DNA from: Terriglobia bacterium
Lineage (GTDB): Bacteria; Acidobacteriota; Terriglobia; Terriglobales; Acidobacteriaceae
Assembly: GCA_020072815.1 (NCBI GenBank)
Contig: JAIQGE010000020.1
Span: 1-64,000 of the forward strand
Length of the DNA: 64,000 nt
Reading direction: 5' to 3'
Of this stretch, positions 33,960 through 43,471 are shown in pieces. Under the pieces are notes generated by a model. That model saw only the letters and a list, made by a program, of their open reading frames with translations. It did no database searches and was not told the origin of the DNA. Each line of letters begins with the position of its first letter. The stretch's first letter is position 1. Made by a program: the position numbers and the translations under genes.

Positions 33960-36365
33960 CTATTCGCAGCGCAAGGCCTCCAAGGGATCTACCTTGGACG
34001 CTTTGCGCGCCGGACCGTAGGTGGCCAGCAGCACCACCACAAAAAGCATGCCCGCCACACATAAGAAGATGACCGGGTCTCTTGCGGCAACGCCATAGAG
34101 CAAACTGGACAGCAGCGCGGTGGCCAACAGAGCGCCAAATACGCCGACGGCGAGCCCAAATAGAGCGATCTTTGCTCCTTGCTTTAGGACCATGCGCAGC
34201 ACATCATCCCGGCCGGCGCCCAAGGCCATGCGAATACCGATCTCATGCGTGCGCTGGGCCACGGAGTAGGCGATCACGCCGTAGATTCCAATCGCCGCCA
34301 GCAGAAGGGCGAGTCCGGCAAAAATTCCGAGCAGCAAACTGCTGAACCTCTGCGGCGCCAGGGAAAAGTTGAGGCGGTCAGCCATAGTGCGCACGTCGTA
34401 GACAGGCTCGTCCGGCGCAACTTCACTTACGGCTTTACGCACGGTGGGGACCAAGGTGGAAACTTCCATAGGGCTGCGGACAACCAGGAAGGTCCACGGA
34501 GGCGGGTCGGCTTGCAGAATTGGAACGTACATTTCGGCGTTGCTTGAGGCCCGGAGACTCTGCAGTTTCACGTTCGCCACCACACCAACAACTTCAAACC
34601 ATTGATCGTGGATCCTCAGCTTTTGGCCCACAGGGTCCTTGCCGGGCAGAAACTTCTTACTAAAGGCCTGGTTGATAATGGCCACGCGGGGAGCATCCTG
34701 ATTGTCATGCGAACTGAACTCGTGGCCTTCCAGCAATCGAGTTTGCATGGTCCTCATGTAGTCAGAACTCACGCGGCGGTAGTCTGAGTACAAAGCCACT
34801 CCGGGAACCGACGGCTGGCCTTCGATTTCGAAGGACGTTCCAGTCCGCGAACCGCTGAAGGGCAAATCGTTGGTCGCGCCCGCGGAAACCACGCCGGGAA
34901 TCGCCTCCAGCCGTTCGACGATTTGCTGATAAAACTCTCCCCGCTGCAGAGCTTGCGGATACCGGGCCTCAGGGACGGAGATGCGCAGACCAAGAACATT
35001 CTCCGCCTGAAAGCCGGGATCAACATGCTGCAACTGCCACAGAGTCTTGCTGAGCAGCCCGGCACAGACCAGAAGGACGAGAGCCAGGGCGATCTCCAGC
35101 ACAACAAAAGCACTGCGCAGGCGGAGGCGTTCGGCGATCCGAGTTGAGTGTGTGGCCGCTTCCTTCAAGGATTCATTTATGTCCGGCCGGAGCGCGTGCA
35201 ACGCCGGAGCAATACCGAACAGGATACCGGTGACCACGCACGCCAGTGCGGTAAACGCCAGGACCCATCCATCCATTTCAAAGGTACGTAAGCGCGGCAC
35301 GGCGCCGCTGCTGCCGGCAATCACCAGCTTCCCCGCTGCCAACGAGAGCAACAAGCCCAAAGAGCCGCCGATGGCCGCGAGCAGACTGCTTTCCGTCAGG
35401 AACTGGCGGACGAGCCTTGCGCGGCTGCCTCCCAGCGCCAAGCGAATGCCAATCTCTTTTTGCCGGGAAAAAGCGCGGGCCATCATCAATCCAGCGACGT
35501 TGGCGCAGGCAATCAGCAGGACCGCCAGCACCGAGCCCCAAAGCACCAATAGAGTGCGGCGCACGCCGCCTACCATTTCGTCCTGCAAGCCAACCAGGCG
35601 AAAGCCGGTGGTCTTGTTTTGGGGATATTGTGCGGCAAGCCTGGCGGCGATGGTGTTCATCTCCGTTTGCGCCTGGTGGAGCATAACGCCGGGCTTCATC
35701 CGCCCGACGGCAAATAGGCCGCGGCTGCCGCGTCCGGGTCCTGCTCCCTTGAGGTCAAATCCCGGCAAGCACCATGCCTCGATTCCGGAAGTTGGAAACT
35801 GAAAATCGGCCGGCACGACTCCGATCACTGAGTAGGAATCTCCGTCGAGCGTGATGCTCTTGCCGACAATGCTCTGGTCACCGCTAAAATAGCGCTGCCA
35901 CGCTCCGTAGCTCAGCACCACGACGCGGTCTTTGCCGGGGGCGTCTTCATTGGGCAGGAAGGTGCGCCCGCGCAACGGCTTGGCCTTGAATACTGCAAAA
36001 AAGTCTGCCGTGGTATGGACGGCATTGATCAGCGTGGGGATTTTCTGGCCGCTGAGGACCGGTTTACCGAAAATATATGTAGCAGTAGCTTCCAGAGTCG
36101 CGCTTTGCTTTTGCCAGTCAAGAAAGTCGTAGGGTGAAATTGGCCCTTGGGTTTCGCCCCGAGCCGAGTCGGTCTCCCAGATCTGCAGCAGGCGATCAGG
36201 TTGGGTATACGGCAACGGACGCAGCAGCACGGTGTTCAACACGCTGAACATCACTGTGTTAGCGCCCATGCCGAGCGCCAGCGTCAGGACGGCGGCTGCG
36301 GCAAATCCGGGCGACCGGCGCAGCATGCGCACGGCGTAGCGAAGATCGTGGAAGAGCGTATCCAT
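33960..36365 (-). CDS. MacB/FtsX-like ABC permease, ADOP type, copy 2
   Basis: 801 residues from ATG 36365 (MDTLFHDLRYAVRMLRRSPG). The frame is open to 36530, but the extra 55 residues lack family similarity and I reject them. It shares the layout of copy 1: DLRYAVRMLRRSPGFAAAAV, repeated periplasmic cores, a REIGIR-type loop (THEIGIRMALGAGRDDVLRM) and the tail ARKASKVDPLEALRCE. The two copies differ clearly in sequence, so they are an old duplication. It is the first gene of the leftward efflux block. Confidence 0.92.
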   Translation of the reverse strand: MDTLFHDLRYAVRMLRRSPGFAAAAVLTLALGMGANTVMFSVLNTVLLRPLPYTQPDRLLQIWETDSARGETQGPISPYDFLDWQKQSATLEATATYIFGKPVLSGQKIPTLINAVHTTADFFAVFKAKPLRGRTFLPNEDAPGKDRVVVLSYGAWQRYFSGDQSIVGKSITLDGDSYSVIGVVPADFQFPTSGIEAWCLPGFDLKGAGPGRGSRGLFAVGRMKPGVMLHQAQTEMNTIAARLAAQYPQNKTTGFRLVGLQDEMVGGVRRTLLVLWGSVLAVLLIACANVAGLMMARAFSRQKEIGIRLALGGSRARLVRQFLTESSLLAAIGGSLGLLLSLAAGKLVIAGSSGAVPRLRTFEMDGWVLAFTALACVVTGILFGIAPALHALRPDINESLKEAATHSTRIAERLRLRSAFVVLEIALALVLLVCAGLLSKTLWQLQHVDPGFQAENVLGLRISVPEARYPQALQRGEFYQQIVERLEAIPGVVSAGATNDLPFSGSRTGTSFEIEGQPSVPGVALYSDYRRVSSDYMRTMQTRLLEGHEFSSHDNQDAPRVAIINQAFSKKFLPGKDPVGQKLRIHDQWFEVVGVVANVKLQSLRASSNAEMYVPILQADPPPWTFLVVRSPMEVSTLVPTVRKAVSEVAPDEPVYDVRTMADRLNFSLAPQRFSSLLLGIFAGLALLLAAIGIYGVIAYSVAQRTHEIGIRMALGAGRDDVLRMVLKQGAKIALFGLAVGVFGALLATALLSSLLYGVAARDPVIFLCVAGMLFVVVLLATYGPARKASKVDPLEALRCE

Positions 36366-36552
36366 TCCATCCGCCTCGGTACTTCTCGTCTCTCCAGGAA
36401 CGTCCGACGGCGTCGATTCTTGCACAGACGAAGGCAAGCCGCGGGACTTTTCCGCCGAACATTTTCTCACCATTCGGCGATAGCAGTTGCGTTGGGGCCG
36501 CGTCTTGCTGTGAAATGAACTGCTGCACAAATCCTTTTCCCCCAGGAACCTT
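36366..36552. promoter_or_regulatory. Divergent intergenic region between ADOP copy 2 and the metallo-beta-lactamase gene
   Basis: 187 bp separate two outward-facing genes, so promoters for both must lie here. I could not pick clear -35/-10 or -24/-12 boxes by eye. Confidence 0.4.
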
Positions 36553-37986
36553 GTGGCCTATCTGCAATTTCTCGGCGCTGCCGGTACGGTAACCGGCTCC
36601 AAACATCTCATCAACACCTCCGGCGACGGCGACGGCAAACGCGGTATGCAGGTCCTGATTGACTGCGGGATGTTCCAGGGCCAAAAAGAATGGCGTCTGA
36701 AGAACTGGACAGATACGCCCGTCCCAGCGCGGGAAATTGACGCCGTGATCCTGACGCACGCGCACCTGGACCACTCCGGCTGGATTCCCCGTCTGGTGAA
36801 GGAGGGCTTCAAGGGACGGGTGTACGCCACGCCTGCAACCATTGACCTGTGCGGCGTGATCCTGCCCGACTCCGGCCACCTGCAGGAGGAAGAAGCGCGC
36901 TTCCACAACCAGAAAGGAACTTCCAAGCACTCGCCTGCTCTGCCGCTGTACACGTTGGAGGAAGCACAGGAGTCCTTGAGCATTTTCCAGCCGGTAGACT
37001 TTGGCGAACTCAAGCAGTTGAGCGACGAACTTTCATTTCGCTTCGTCCATGCGGGGCACATTCTCGGCTCGGGGATGGCTGAAGTTTTTCTGAAGCAAAA
37101 TGGCAGTTCGCTCAAGCTGCTATTCACCGGCGACATCGGCCGCGTTCCTCAGGTATCGGAGGCGCCTGGGCGCGTGGTCCACGCCGGCCCCGATCCCAAT
37201 GAAGATCCTGAGTTTCTGGTGATGGAGTCTACTTACGGCAACCGCAGCCATCCCCACGATGACGTCCGGCCGCTGCTGGCGCAGTTGATCAACGACACGG
37301 TGCATCGCGGAGGCACCGTGGTGGTGCCGGCCTTCGCGGTCGAACGGACGCAGAAATTTCTTTTTCTCCTGAAAGAGCTCATGGAAAACAACCGGATTCC
37401 ACGGGTCCCCGTCTTCGTGGACAGCCCCATGGCCATCAAGGCCGTGGAGATTTGCATGAAATACACCAGCGAGTTCAACCAGGAGGCCCAGGACCTGGTG
37501 CGGAAATACGGTTCGCCGCTCAATTGGCCGGAGTTTACCTTTGCCTTGAAGCAAGAGGAGTCCAAGAAGATCAATGACGTGGTTTATCCCTGCATCATTG
37601 TGTCTTCCAGCGGCATGGTCACCGGCGGACGCATCCTGCACCACCTGATGCACCGGCTGCCCGATCCGAAACACCAGGTCATCTTCATCGGCTTTCAGGC
37701 GCCGGGAACGCGCGGGGCCATCATCAAGAGCGGCGCCAAGTCCGTGCGGATCTTCTCCCAGGAAGTTCCCATACGGGCCCGCGTTGCCGCGCTGGAAGAA
37801 TTCAGCGACCACGCTGACACGGAAGAGCTCCTGCGCTGGCTCAAGACGTTTAAGAAGAAGCCGCGGACAACGTTTCTCGTCCACGGCGAAGCAGAAGCGA
37901 CGTCCCAGTTGAGGGAAGCCATCACCAGCCAGTTGGGCTGGCAAGTGAACATTGCGCAGTGGCTGGAAAAAGTGCCGCTGGTTTGA
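36553..37986 (+). CDS. Metallo-beta-lactamase / beta-CASP RNA-processing exonuclease-like protein
   Basis: 477 residues from GTG 36553. The MBL zinc motif is HAHLDHSG (His69, His71, Asp73, His74). Further zinc ligands occur in FVHAGHILGS and in the Asp of LFTGDIG. The beta-CASP domain follows (VVPAFAVERTQKFLFLLKEL; PVFVDSPMA), then the RMMBL-like C-terminus (IPIRARVAALEEFSDHAD; TFLVHGEAEA). Family members (CPSF73/YtkP/RNase J-like) cleave or degrade RNA. No signal peptide, so cytoplasmic. The physiological RNA is unknown. Confidence 0.93.
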   Translation: MAYLQFLGAAGTVTGSKHLINTSGDGDGKRGMQVLIDCGMFQGQKEWRLKNWTDTPVPAREIDAVILTHAHLDHSGWIPRLVKEGFKGRVYATPATIDLCGVILPDSGHLQEEEARFHNQKGTSKHSPALPLYTLEEAQESLSIFQPVDFGELKQLSDELSFRFVHAGHILGSGMAEVFLKQNGSSLKLLFTGDIGRVPQVSEAPGRVVHAGPDPNEDPEFLVMESTYGNRSHPHDDVRPLLAQLINDTVHRGGTVVVPAFAVERTQKFLFLLKELMENNRIPRVPVFVDSPMAIKAVEICMKYTSEFNQEAQDLVRKYGSPLNWPEFTFALKQEESKKINDVVYPCIIVSSSGMVTGGRILHHLMHRLPDPKHQVIFIGFQAPGTRGAIIKSGAKSVRIFSQEVPIRARVAALEEFSDHADTEELLRWLKTFKKKPRTTFLVHGEAEATSQLREAITSQLGWQVNIAQWLEKVPLV

Positions 37987-38085
37987 TGTCCGGCGGCTTT
38001 ACGAAAGGCTTATTTTGACGAGGGTATCCCAAGGACACTCCAAGTTGAGCCAGTAAAGAAAGCAGTCAGGAAAGGACGGCCCGTC

Positions 38086-38415
38086 ATGTTCCACGACTCT
38101 TGTAGCTCTTCGCGCCGAAAAATCCTGCCGATAATGGCGGCCGCGGTATGCGTCCTTTCCGTCCTTCCGCTCGAATCGCAAAACACGGATTCTGCTCAAG
38201 CCGTAATGCACATCCATGTGACTGTTGTTCCCGTCGTGATGGCTCCAGCTGCGCGGCAAAGCGTAGGCGCAGAAAGCTCGATCACGTACAACGTACCGGC
38301 GCGCCCCGCCAAGATCTCAATCACCGAAGAACTGCGCCTTCCCGGACCCAATGATGGCATTCCGCCGGCAGCCAGCAAGGCCATGGTGCGCGTCACGACG
38401 GTAGTGGTCGACTAA
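38086..38415 (+). CDS. Small secreted protein, function unknown
   Basis: 109 residues. A basic start (MFHDSCSSSRRK) is followed by a hydrophobic leader to about residue 30 and a beta-rich mature part (MHIHVTVVPVVMAP; SSITYNVPARPAKISITEEL; KAMVRVTTVVVD). AAAGGA precedes the ATG. It resembles small periplasmic proteins next to surface-assembly genes. I do not recognise a family. Confidence 0.65.
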   Translation: MFHDSCSSSRRKILPIMAAAVCVLSVLPLESQNTDSAQAVMHIHVTVVPVVMAPAARQSVGAESSITYNVPARPAKISITEELRLPGPNDGIPPAASKAMVRVTTVVVD

Positions 38416-38490
38416 CGCAGTGAGCGCCGTCACGCCCCCAGACTTTGGGCTTCGGCTAAACTTTAGCTGCTCCCATGGTTGAATGAACAC

Positions 38491-39579
38491 ATGCCAGAAG
38501 CCAGCCTCCAAGGCGCCATCTTTGTCCTCAACCTCTATGACGTTGCGGATGAGATAAACCTGGAGAAGGTACGCCAGATCATCGGCGGGACAACGGTTTC
38601 ACCCACGTTCAAGCATCCTGCGCCCGAATATGTGCGTTTTGAACGCCCACCGGTGATTGAGCCGATTCCGCCGGTGTTCTTGCCTTCAGGTGAACGCTTT
38701 GATGCGACCCTGCAATATTACGACTACGGCGTGGTGAGCGTGCTCCTGCGTTTTGCGTTCAGCGGCGACTGGCGCGCTCTGCAGCAGCGTTCCGCAAGCT
38801 GGATTTCCGGCAAGCTCTTTGACGAACTTTCCCGGGAGATGATCCGCCAGAAACTGGACCTTCTGCAGTCGGCGCTGGTGAAGCCCTACGAGAACTGGCT
38901 GGCGGAGGACTACTACATCTTCCACTTGCGCACCATCGCCGGATGCGCAAGCGGGTCAACAGTCCTGCAGCAGTTCGGACAGGAGATCAGCCAGATTGTC
39001 CGCGGTGAACCGGTACAACTGGCCGACCTTGAGCGGGCTGAAGTGCTCCAGGGCGCCATGTCTTACTATCCCTACGACCTCAACGTAGTGGGATGGAATG
39101 CAGCTTTCATTTTTGACACCGAAGCGGGCGCCGAGACTACGATACGCCTGCTCGAGTACGCCAACTCGCAGCTTATCCAATTCCGCCACTACGACGAGGT
39201 TCTCACCCGCGAACTCAGAGACGTATACCGCTTCCTGGAACAGCACCGCACCGGGCTGCTTGCCGGATGGCGGATGAGACCGGCCGCCGGGCGCCTGCGA
39301 ACCATGCTGCTGGAAGTAACCGAGCTCACGGAACGCACCCACAACGCGCTGAAGTTTGTGGGCGACATGTTCTCCGCGCGGCTGTATAAGCTAAGCGCGG
39401 CCAAGATCGGCGTGCCTGATTACCAGACGCTGGTGCAGGAGAAACTTCGAGCAGCCGACGAGCTCTATGACTTTGTGATTGAGCAGTTCCACCAGACGCG
39501 CGCCTTTGCCCTGGAGTTCATTGTGGTGTTGATCCTGGTGATTGAGCTGTTCTTTCTATTTACCGGGAAGAGGACGTAG
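38491..39579 (+). CDS. DUF155 / RMND1-like membrane protein
   Basis: 362 residues from ATG 38491; an upstream in-frame TTG is less likely. The central DUF155 region (about 70-320) includes FDATLQYYDYGVVSVLLRF, VVGWNAAFIFD and RYxFLEQHRTGLLAGWR-type phrases. A C-terminal hydrophobic helix follows (FALEFIVVLILVIELFFLF, about 340-358), as in mitochondrial RMND1 and yeast Rmd1/Sif proteins. The N-terminus is soluble and the protein is likely tail-anchored. The bacterial function is unknown; mitochondrial relatives support translation and membrane organisation. Confidence 0.82.
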   Translation: MPEASLQGAIFVLNLYDVADEINLEKVRQIIGGTTVSPTFKHPAPEYVRFERPPVIEPIPPVFLPSGERFDATLQYYDYGVVSVLLRFAFSGDWRALQQRSASWISGKLFDELSREMIRQKLDLLQSALVKPYENWLAEDYYIFHLRTIAGCASGSTVLQQFGQEISQIVRGEPVQLADLERAEVLQGAMSYYPYDLNVVGWNAAFIFDTEAGAETTIRLLEYANSQLIQFRHYDEVLTRELRDVYRFLEQHRTGLLAGWRMRPAAGRLRTMLLEVTELTERTHNALKFVGDMFSARLYKLSAAKIGVPDYQTLVQEKLRAADELYDFVIEQFHQTRAFALEFIVVLILVIELFFLFTGKRT

Positions 39580-39591
39580 AGTGTCGGCGGC

Positions 39592-42500
39592 TCAATTCTT
39601 CTGCGAGCTTACAGCGGCGGAATCCGTCAGGTACGGCGCTAGTTCAGGATTGGCGATGACAATGGTCGCGCCTTGCACCTGTATGGGCTCCGCCGGCATG
39701 TGCACCACACCCGACGGAACTTTCAATCCAGCCGCCAGCGGCTTGACCGGGACCATTGTGATGGTCATGTCGCCCGCGGGAAGATCACGCAGCAGGAAAC
39801 TTCCGTTGTCGTCGGTCTTGACCGTGCCGCGACCGGCGGTAAGCTGGACTCCGGCCAGCGGAACAAGATTGTAGTCCGCAGTCGCACCGGCCTGGCCGCC
39901 TGCTCCCTGGGCCTGTCCGCGACCCGCTTGTCCGGATTTGCCGCCTCCCTGCCCTCCGCGCTGCGTGCGCGTGGTACCGGCGGGCATGCCCCCGATCTTC
40001 AATTTGCTGAGGTCCGATTTGGCTGAGTCAACAGCCTGTGCAGCTGGTTCAGCCAGGACTCTCACGAAGACCCGTCCGGCGATGGAACGTAGCGCGCGCG
40101 CTGGTACATCCGCTACGACGGTGGAAACCGGCGCGATGTGCACCGGGAACGAATCGGTCGGCAATGAGTAGTTCGAAGGCAGACTGGCGGCGTCCACGGT
40201 GAGCGTGTAGTCGCCGGGAGGAACGTCGTCCAGCTCAAAGTCGCCGCTGCTTTCCGTAATGATTGTACGTTTCTGCTTGTCTTTATCTTCGGCTCCCGCT
40301 CCGGCATTGACGGCGGTCAGGACCAGGCGAATCGCATTCATGCCGGCGGAGTCGGGCTGGCGACGGCCTTCAAAGCGCAGATCATTGAATACGTTACCGA
40401 CGAGACGCGCAAAGTTGACCACGCCAAAGTTCATTACCGCCACGTGGTCGCGGAGCAGGTCCGCATTGAGCTGGCTGGGCGTGGTCATGCGCACCGGGTC
40501 GCGGAACTGGGTAAGAGCAATGGTCACCTGGTGTTCATCCGCGGAAACTCCATTGAACTTGTAGCGGCCCTCGCGATCAGTCAGCACGCTGTCGCCGTTC
40601 TCAAGCTGCACCTGCACGCCAGGCAGGCCGGGCTCGCCGGCGTTGTACGTGCCGTTGAGGTTGTTGTCGCGAAAGACGCGGCCCTCGATCACTCGCGTGC
40701 GGTGGCCGGGAATGAGGCGGTCGGGCGCGGTGACAAAACTCTTCACAAAGCCAAACGACAGCAGCGTGGTGCGCTGCGCTGAGCTCAGCGAATTGCCCAA
40801 CAGCCACACGTTGGTCAAACTGGAATTCAACTGGAAGGTGGGGCTGAGCTGATACACCAGGCCGTAGCCGGCAAACGGCGTCCAGGATTCGCGGCCGGAT
40901 ATGCTGGCGCGGGCGAAAGAGAAATTCGGGTTCACGCGCAGTTTGTTGCCCACGCGGAACTGGCCGGCGGCGGACACCGAGTCGCTGATCGGGTGCTCGG
41001 CTTCCAGCAAGGCCCGGATTTCCGGCGGCAGGTTACTGGACTCAACAAACGATACCGGGTCCTGCAGGAAGAGCTGCTGCAAAGCGGGCGAGAGCAAACT
41101 GAGCTCAGAACTCAGCTTGGCCGCCAGCGAAGGATTGCGGCGGTCATGCTCGTAAGCCACGAACATGCTGTCGGACGCGCCAACAGGAAAAATCAGCGAC
41201 TCACGGAAGGCCATCTGGTCTTCAGAGTTCAACTGCAGCGGGTCCTGCACGGACCCAATCGTGAATTGCGCGGCGTTGGAGACCCGCGGCGTGATCTGGT
41301 AATGCCAGTTGGTGTCAAAGCGATTCCCCGTGGACGACTGGCTGGTAAAGCCGCCGTTGTTACGGCTGAAGGTGTATATGAAACTCAGGTCGTTGGCTTT
41401 GTTGATCCGCCAGGCGATGGTGGGCGAAAGATAATCAGAGCTGCCTGCATGCAGGACTGTTCCAACCGCAGCGGTCTCAGAGTGCTGGTAGTAAACCGAC
41501 TCCGCCACTGATGCGCCGCTGCGAAACGACGCGGCCGCTTTGATTGACGTGGTGCCGGAAAACAGCGAAAGCACCTGGTTCAGCGGGAACATGGGAGCGG
41601 ACTTGGAAACCTGGGCATACGCTGTGACGCCGCGGCCGGTGTAGCCGACTTCGCCCCGTCCCATGCTGCCGTGATTGCTGCTGCCGCCCAAGGCCCGCAA
41701 CGTCCACTTCTTGTCGGGCAAGTAAGAAAAGCCGGCGGTCTGCATGAAGTCGTTCTGCCGGACCGAACTCTGTCCCAGGAAATCCAGCGGCGTATTGATA
41801 AAAGTGGTGGTGGTAAACAACGCCAGCTTGTCAGACTGGTTGCGCTCAAAGGAGAAGCCGGCGACGTCGCGGGTGGCGCCCAGCGTCAGATAAAAGAAAG
41901 GAATCGTGGTGCCGCCAAACAGCGAATAGCGATTGCGGCCATGCTTCACGCCGACTTCAGCGCCGCGCAGCTCGATGGCATCGGAAGTACTAAACGGGCT
42001 GGCGTACTGATAGGTGTTGGCTCCGGTCAGGCTGGTGATGAAATCCATGGCACGCACTTCGCGCACCGGATCGTGATAGTAGATGGAGGCATGGCGGACG
42101 TTGAACGGATGGCTGCCTTCCGCCATGTTGTCTTCCATCTGGCTGACCATGTCCAGATGTCCTTTGTCGCCCACGGGCTGCGCCCAGGTCACGCCGTTGA
42201 GAATGGATGTGGTGGTCACGCCGCCGGTGTTGGCCAACTGCACGGTAGAACCAAAAGTTCCCTGCGCCATTTCCGACATTCGCCGCAATGAGCCCGGCGA
42301 AAGCACCAGCAGCGGCCGCTCGACTACGCGCAGACGCAGGCTGACTGCCTTGCCGCCCATGTACCCCAGAGCCACCGTCTCTCCGCGCGAGAGCCCAAAG
42401 AACTGGATGACGTCGCTGGAGGTTTGCGCGCGGGCAATCTCTTCGTCCAGCACGATGATGTTGGTGATCCCCGGGGCAACCACGGTCTTGGAAGAATGCC

Positions 42501-42636
42501 AATAGATCTCAACCAAAGACGGGACACCGGCCGCGGACAGCGCGCCGGGCGATTGCGCTTCCATCTGCGAACACACCGCAATCGTCAGCGCGATGAGCGC
42601 TGTTGCGAGAGACGCGGGGTGTCTGCGATCTTTCAT
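39592..42636 (-). CDS. Large outer-membrane protein of the fibre operon (usher-like, with secretin-type N-domain)
   Basis: 1014 residues. Signal peptide 1-27, then a pilus-formation/secretin N-domain-like segment (about 40-110: VAPGITNIIVLDEEIARAQT, FGLSRGETVALGYMGG). A long beta-strand-rich region at about 160-660 suggests an outer-membrane barrel. An SdrD/Cna-B-like domain follows (IEGRVFRDNNLNGTYNAGEP, GVQVQLEN; about 660-740), then two further carboxypeptidase-regulatory-like domains around a Gly/Gln-rich linker. Ushers pair a beta-barrel with Ig-like plug and C-domains. This layout is analogous, but I saw no classical usher motif. Encoded 7 bp after the chaperone gene and last in the operon. 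Confidence 0.72.
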   Translation of the reverse strand: MKDRRHPASLATALIALTIAVCSQMEAQSPGALSAAGVPSLVEIYWHSSKTVVAPGITNIIVLDEEIARAQTSSDVIQFFGLSRGETVALGYMGGKAVSLRLRVVERPLLVLSPGSLRRMSEMAQGTFGSTVQLANTGGVTTTSILNGVTWAQPVGDKGHLDMVSQMEDNMAEGSHPFNVRHASIYYHDPVREVRAMDFITSLTGANTYQYASPFSTSDAIELRGAEVGVKHGRNRYSLFGGTTIPFFYLTLGATRDVAGFSFERNQSDKLALFTTTTFINTPLDFLGQSSVRQNDFMQTAGFSYLPDKKWTLRALGGSSNHGSMGRGEVGYTGRGVTAYAQVSKSAPMFPLNQVLSLFSGTTSIKAAASFRSGASVAESVYYQHSETAAVGTVLHAGSSDYLSPTIAWRINKANDLSFIYTFSRNNGGFTSQSSTGNRFDTNWHYQITPRVSNAAQFTIGSVQDPLQLNSEDQMAFRESLIFPVGASDSMFVAYEHDRRNPSLAAKLSSELSLLSPALQQLFLQDPVSFVESSNLPPEIRALLEAEHPISDSVSAAGQFRVGNKLRVNPNFSFARASISGRESWTPFAGYGLVYQLSPTFQLNSSLTNVWLLGNSLSSAQRTTLLSFGFVKSFVTAPDRLIPGHRTRVIEGRVFRDNNLNGTYNAGEPGLPGVQVQLENGDSVLTDREGRYKFNGVSADEHQVTIALTQFRDPVRMTTPSQLNADLLRDHVAVMNFGVVNFARLVGNVFNDLRFEGRRQPDSAGMNAIRLVLTAVNAGAGAEDKDKQKRTIITESSGDFELDDVPPGDYTLTVDAASLPSNYSLPTDSFPVHIAPVSTVVADVPARALRSIAGRVFVRVLAEPAAQAVDSAKSDLSKLKIGGMPAGTTRTQRGGQGGGKSGQAGRGQAQGAGGQAGATADYNLVPLAGVQLTAGRGTVKTDDNGSFLLRDLPAGDMTITMVPVKPLAAGLKVPSGVVHMPAEPIQVQGATIVIANPELAPYLTDSAAVSSQKN

Positions 42637-42643
42637 CCGTTAT

Positions 42644-43471
42644 CTATTGCGGCCCTTTCACCGTGAATGGAAGCTGCTGGGTATCAATGCGATCTTCTCC
42701 GTACGACACGGTCACCACGGCGGTGTAATCGCCCGGTGGCAAATTGCCGGTCCAGCCCACGTGGACGCTGTTTTTCTGTCCTGGCAGGAACCGCTTGACC
42801 TCTTCCTGGTTGTCGGCTTTGGCGACCAGCTTGTGGCCGGCATCCAACACCGCGACGCGCGCCAGCGGGAAGATGTGCGTATTGCCGGCGTTGAGCAGAT
42901 CAAAATCCAGGCTGAGGCCCTGGTTCGCCGAGGGCGGCGCCAGCTTCACGTTGCTGAGTTCAATCTTGAAGTCTTCCGTTTTTTCCGCGCTGAGCAGCAC
43001 CAGGCAACCCAGGCGCATTTTGGTGAAGACCTGTTTGCCGTCCTTCTGATCGTTGAAAGAAAGCTCCGGCTTGGAATTGATGAACAGGACCGCGTAGTAT
43101 CCGCCGCGAGCGTCCGCCGGAGGCGTGACAATGGCCTTCATCTTCTGCGTTCGGCCGGCAGCGACCTGGAACTTTTCCGGAACGAACTGGATCCAGTTGG
43201 CCGCGGAGCGGGGCGAAGTGCCGGGAGCGGAGAAGGTCTTTTCGTTGCGGTCGTTGTACCAGAGGTCAGTAATCTCCACGCTCATCTCCACCGCCTGGCT
43301 CCCGCTGTTCACGGTGGAGAGATCAAGCTGGAAAGGCACGCCGGGCTTGAAGGTTTGTACGATCTGGGCGGGGGCCAAGCCGACCGACTGAGCTTGAGCC
43401 ATGGCGCCAAGCACAAACCAACAACCTAGAGCATAAATAACGAGTTTGAGAGGGAGTTTAAAGTAATACAT
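42644..43471 (-). CDS. PapD-like periplasmic chaperone of the fibre operon
   Basis: 275 residues from ATG 43471. A signal peptide covers residues 1-28 (ending AMAQAQS). The mature part has an Ig-like pattern close to fimbrial chaperones: FKPGVPFQLDLSTVNSGSQ, then ANWIQFVPEKFQVAAGRTQK and PPADARGGYYAVLFINSK. A second beta domain starts near residue 150. Fimbrial chaperones cap subunits by donor-strand complementation. The start codon overlaps the stop of the two-domain subunit gene (TGATG). Confidence 0.78.
   Translation of the reverse strand: MYYFKLPLKLVIYALGCWFVLGAMAQAQSVGLAPAQIVQTFKPGVPFQLDLSTVNSGSQAVEMSVEITDLWYNDRNEKTFSAPGTSPRSAANWIQFVPEKFQVAAGRTQKMKAIVTPPADARGGYYAVLFINSKPELSFNDQKDGKQVFTKMRLGCLVLLSAEKTEDFKIELSNVKLAPPSANQGLSLDFDLLNAGNTHIFPLARVAVLDAGHKLVAKADNQEEVKRFLPGQKNSVHVGWTGNLPPGDYTAVVTVSYGEDRIDTQQLPFTVKGPQ

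Noticed and set aside
36366-36530. 55-residue extension of ADOP copy 2
   Set aside because: Not conserved in the family; the normal start MDTLFHDLRYAVRML is at 36365.
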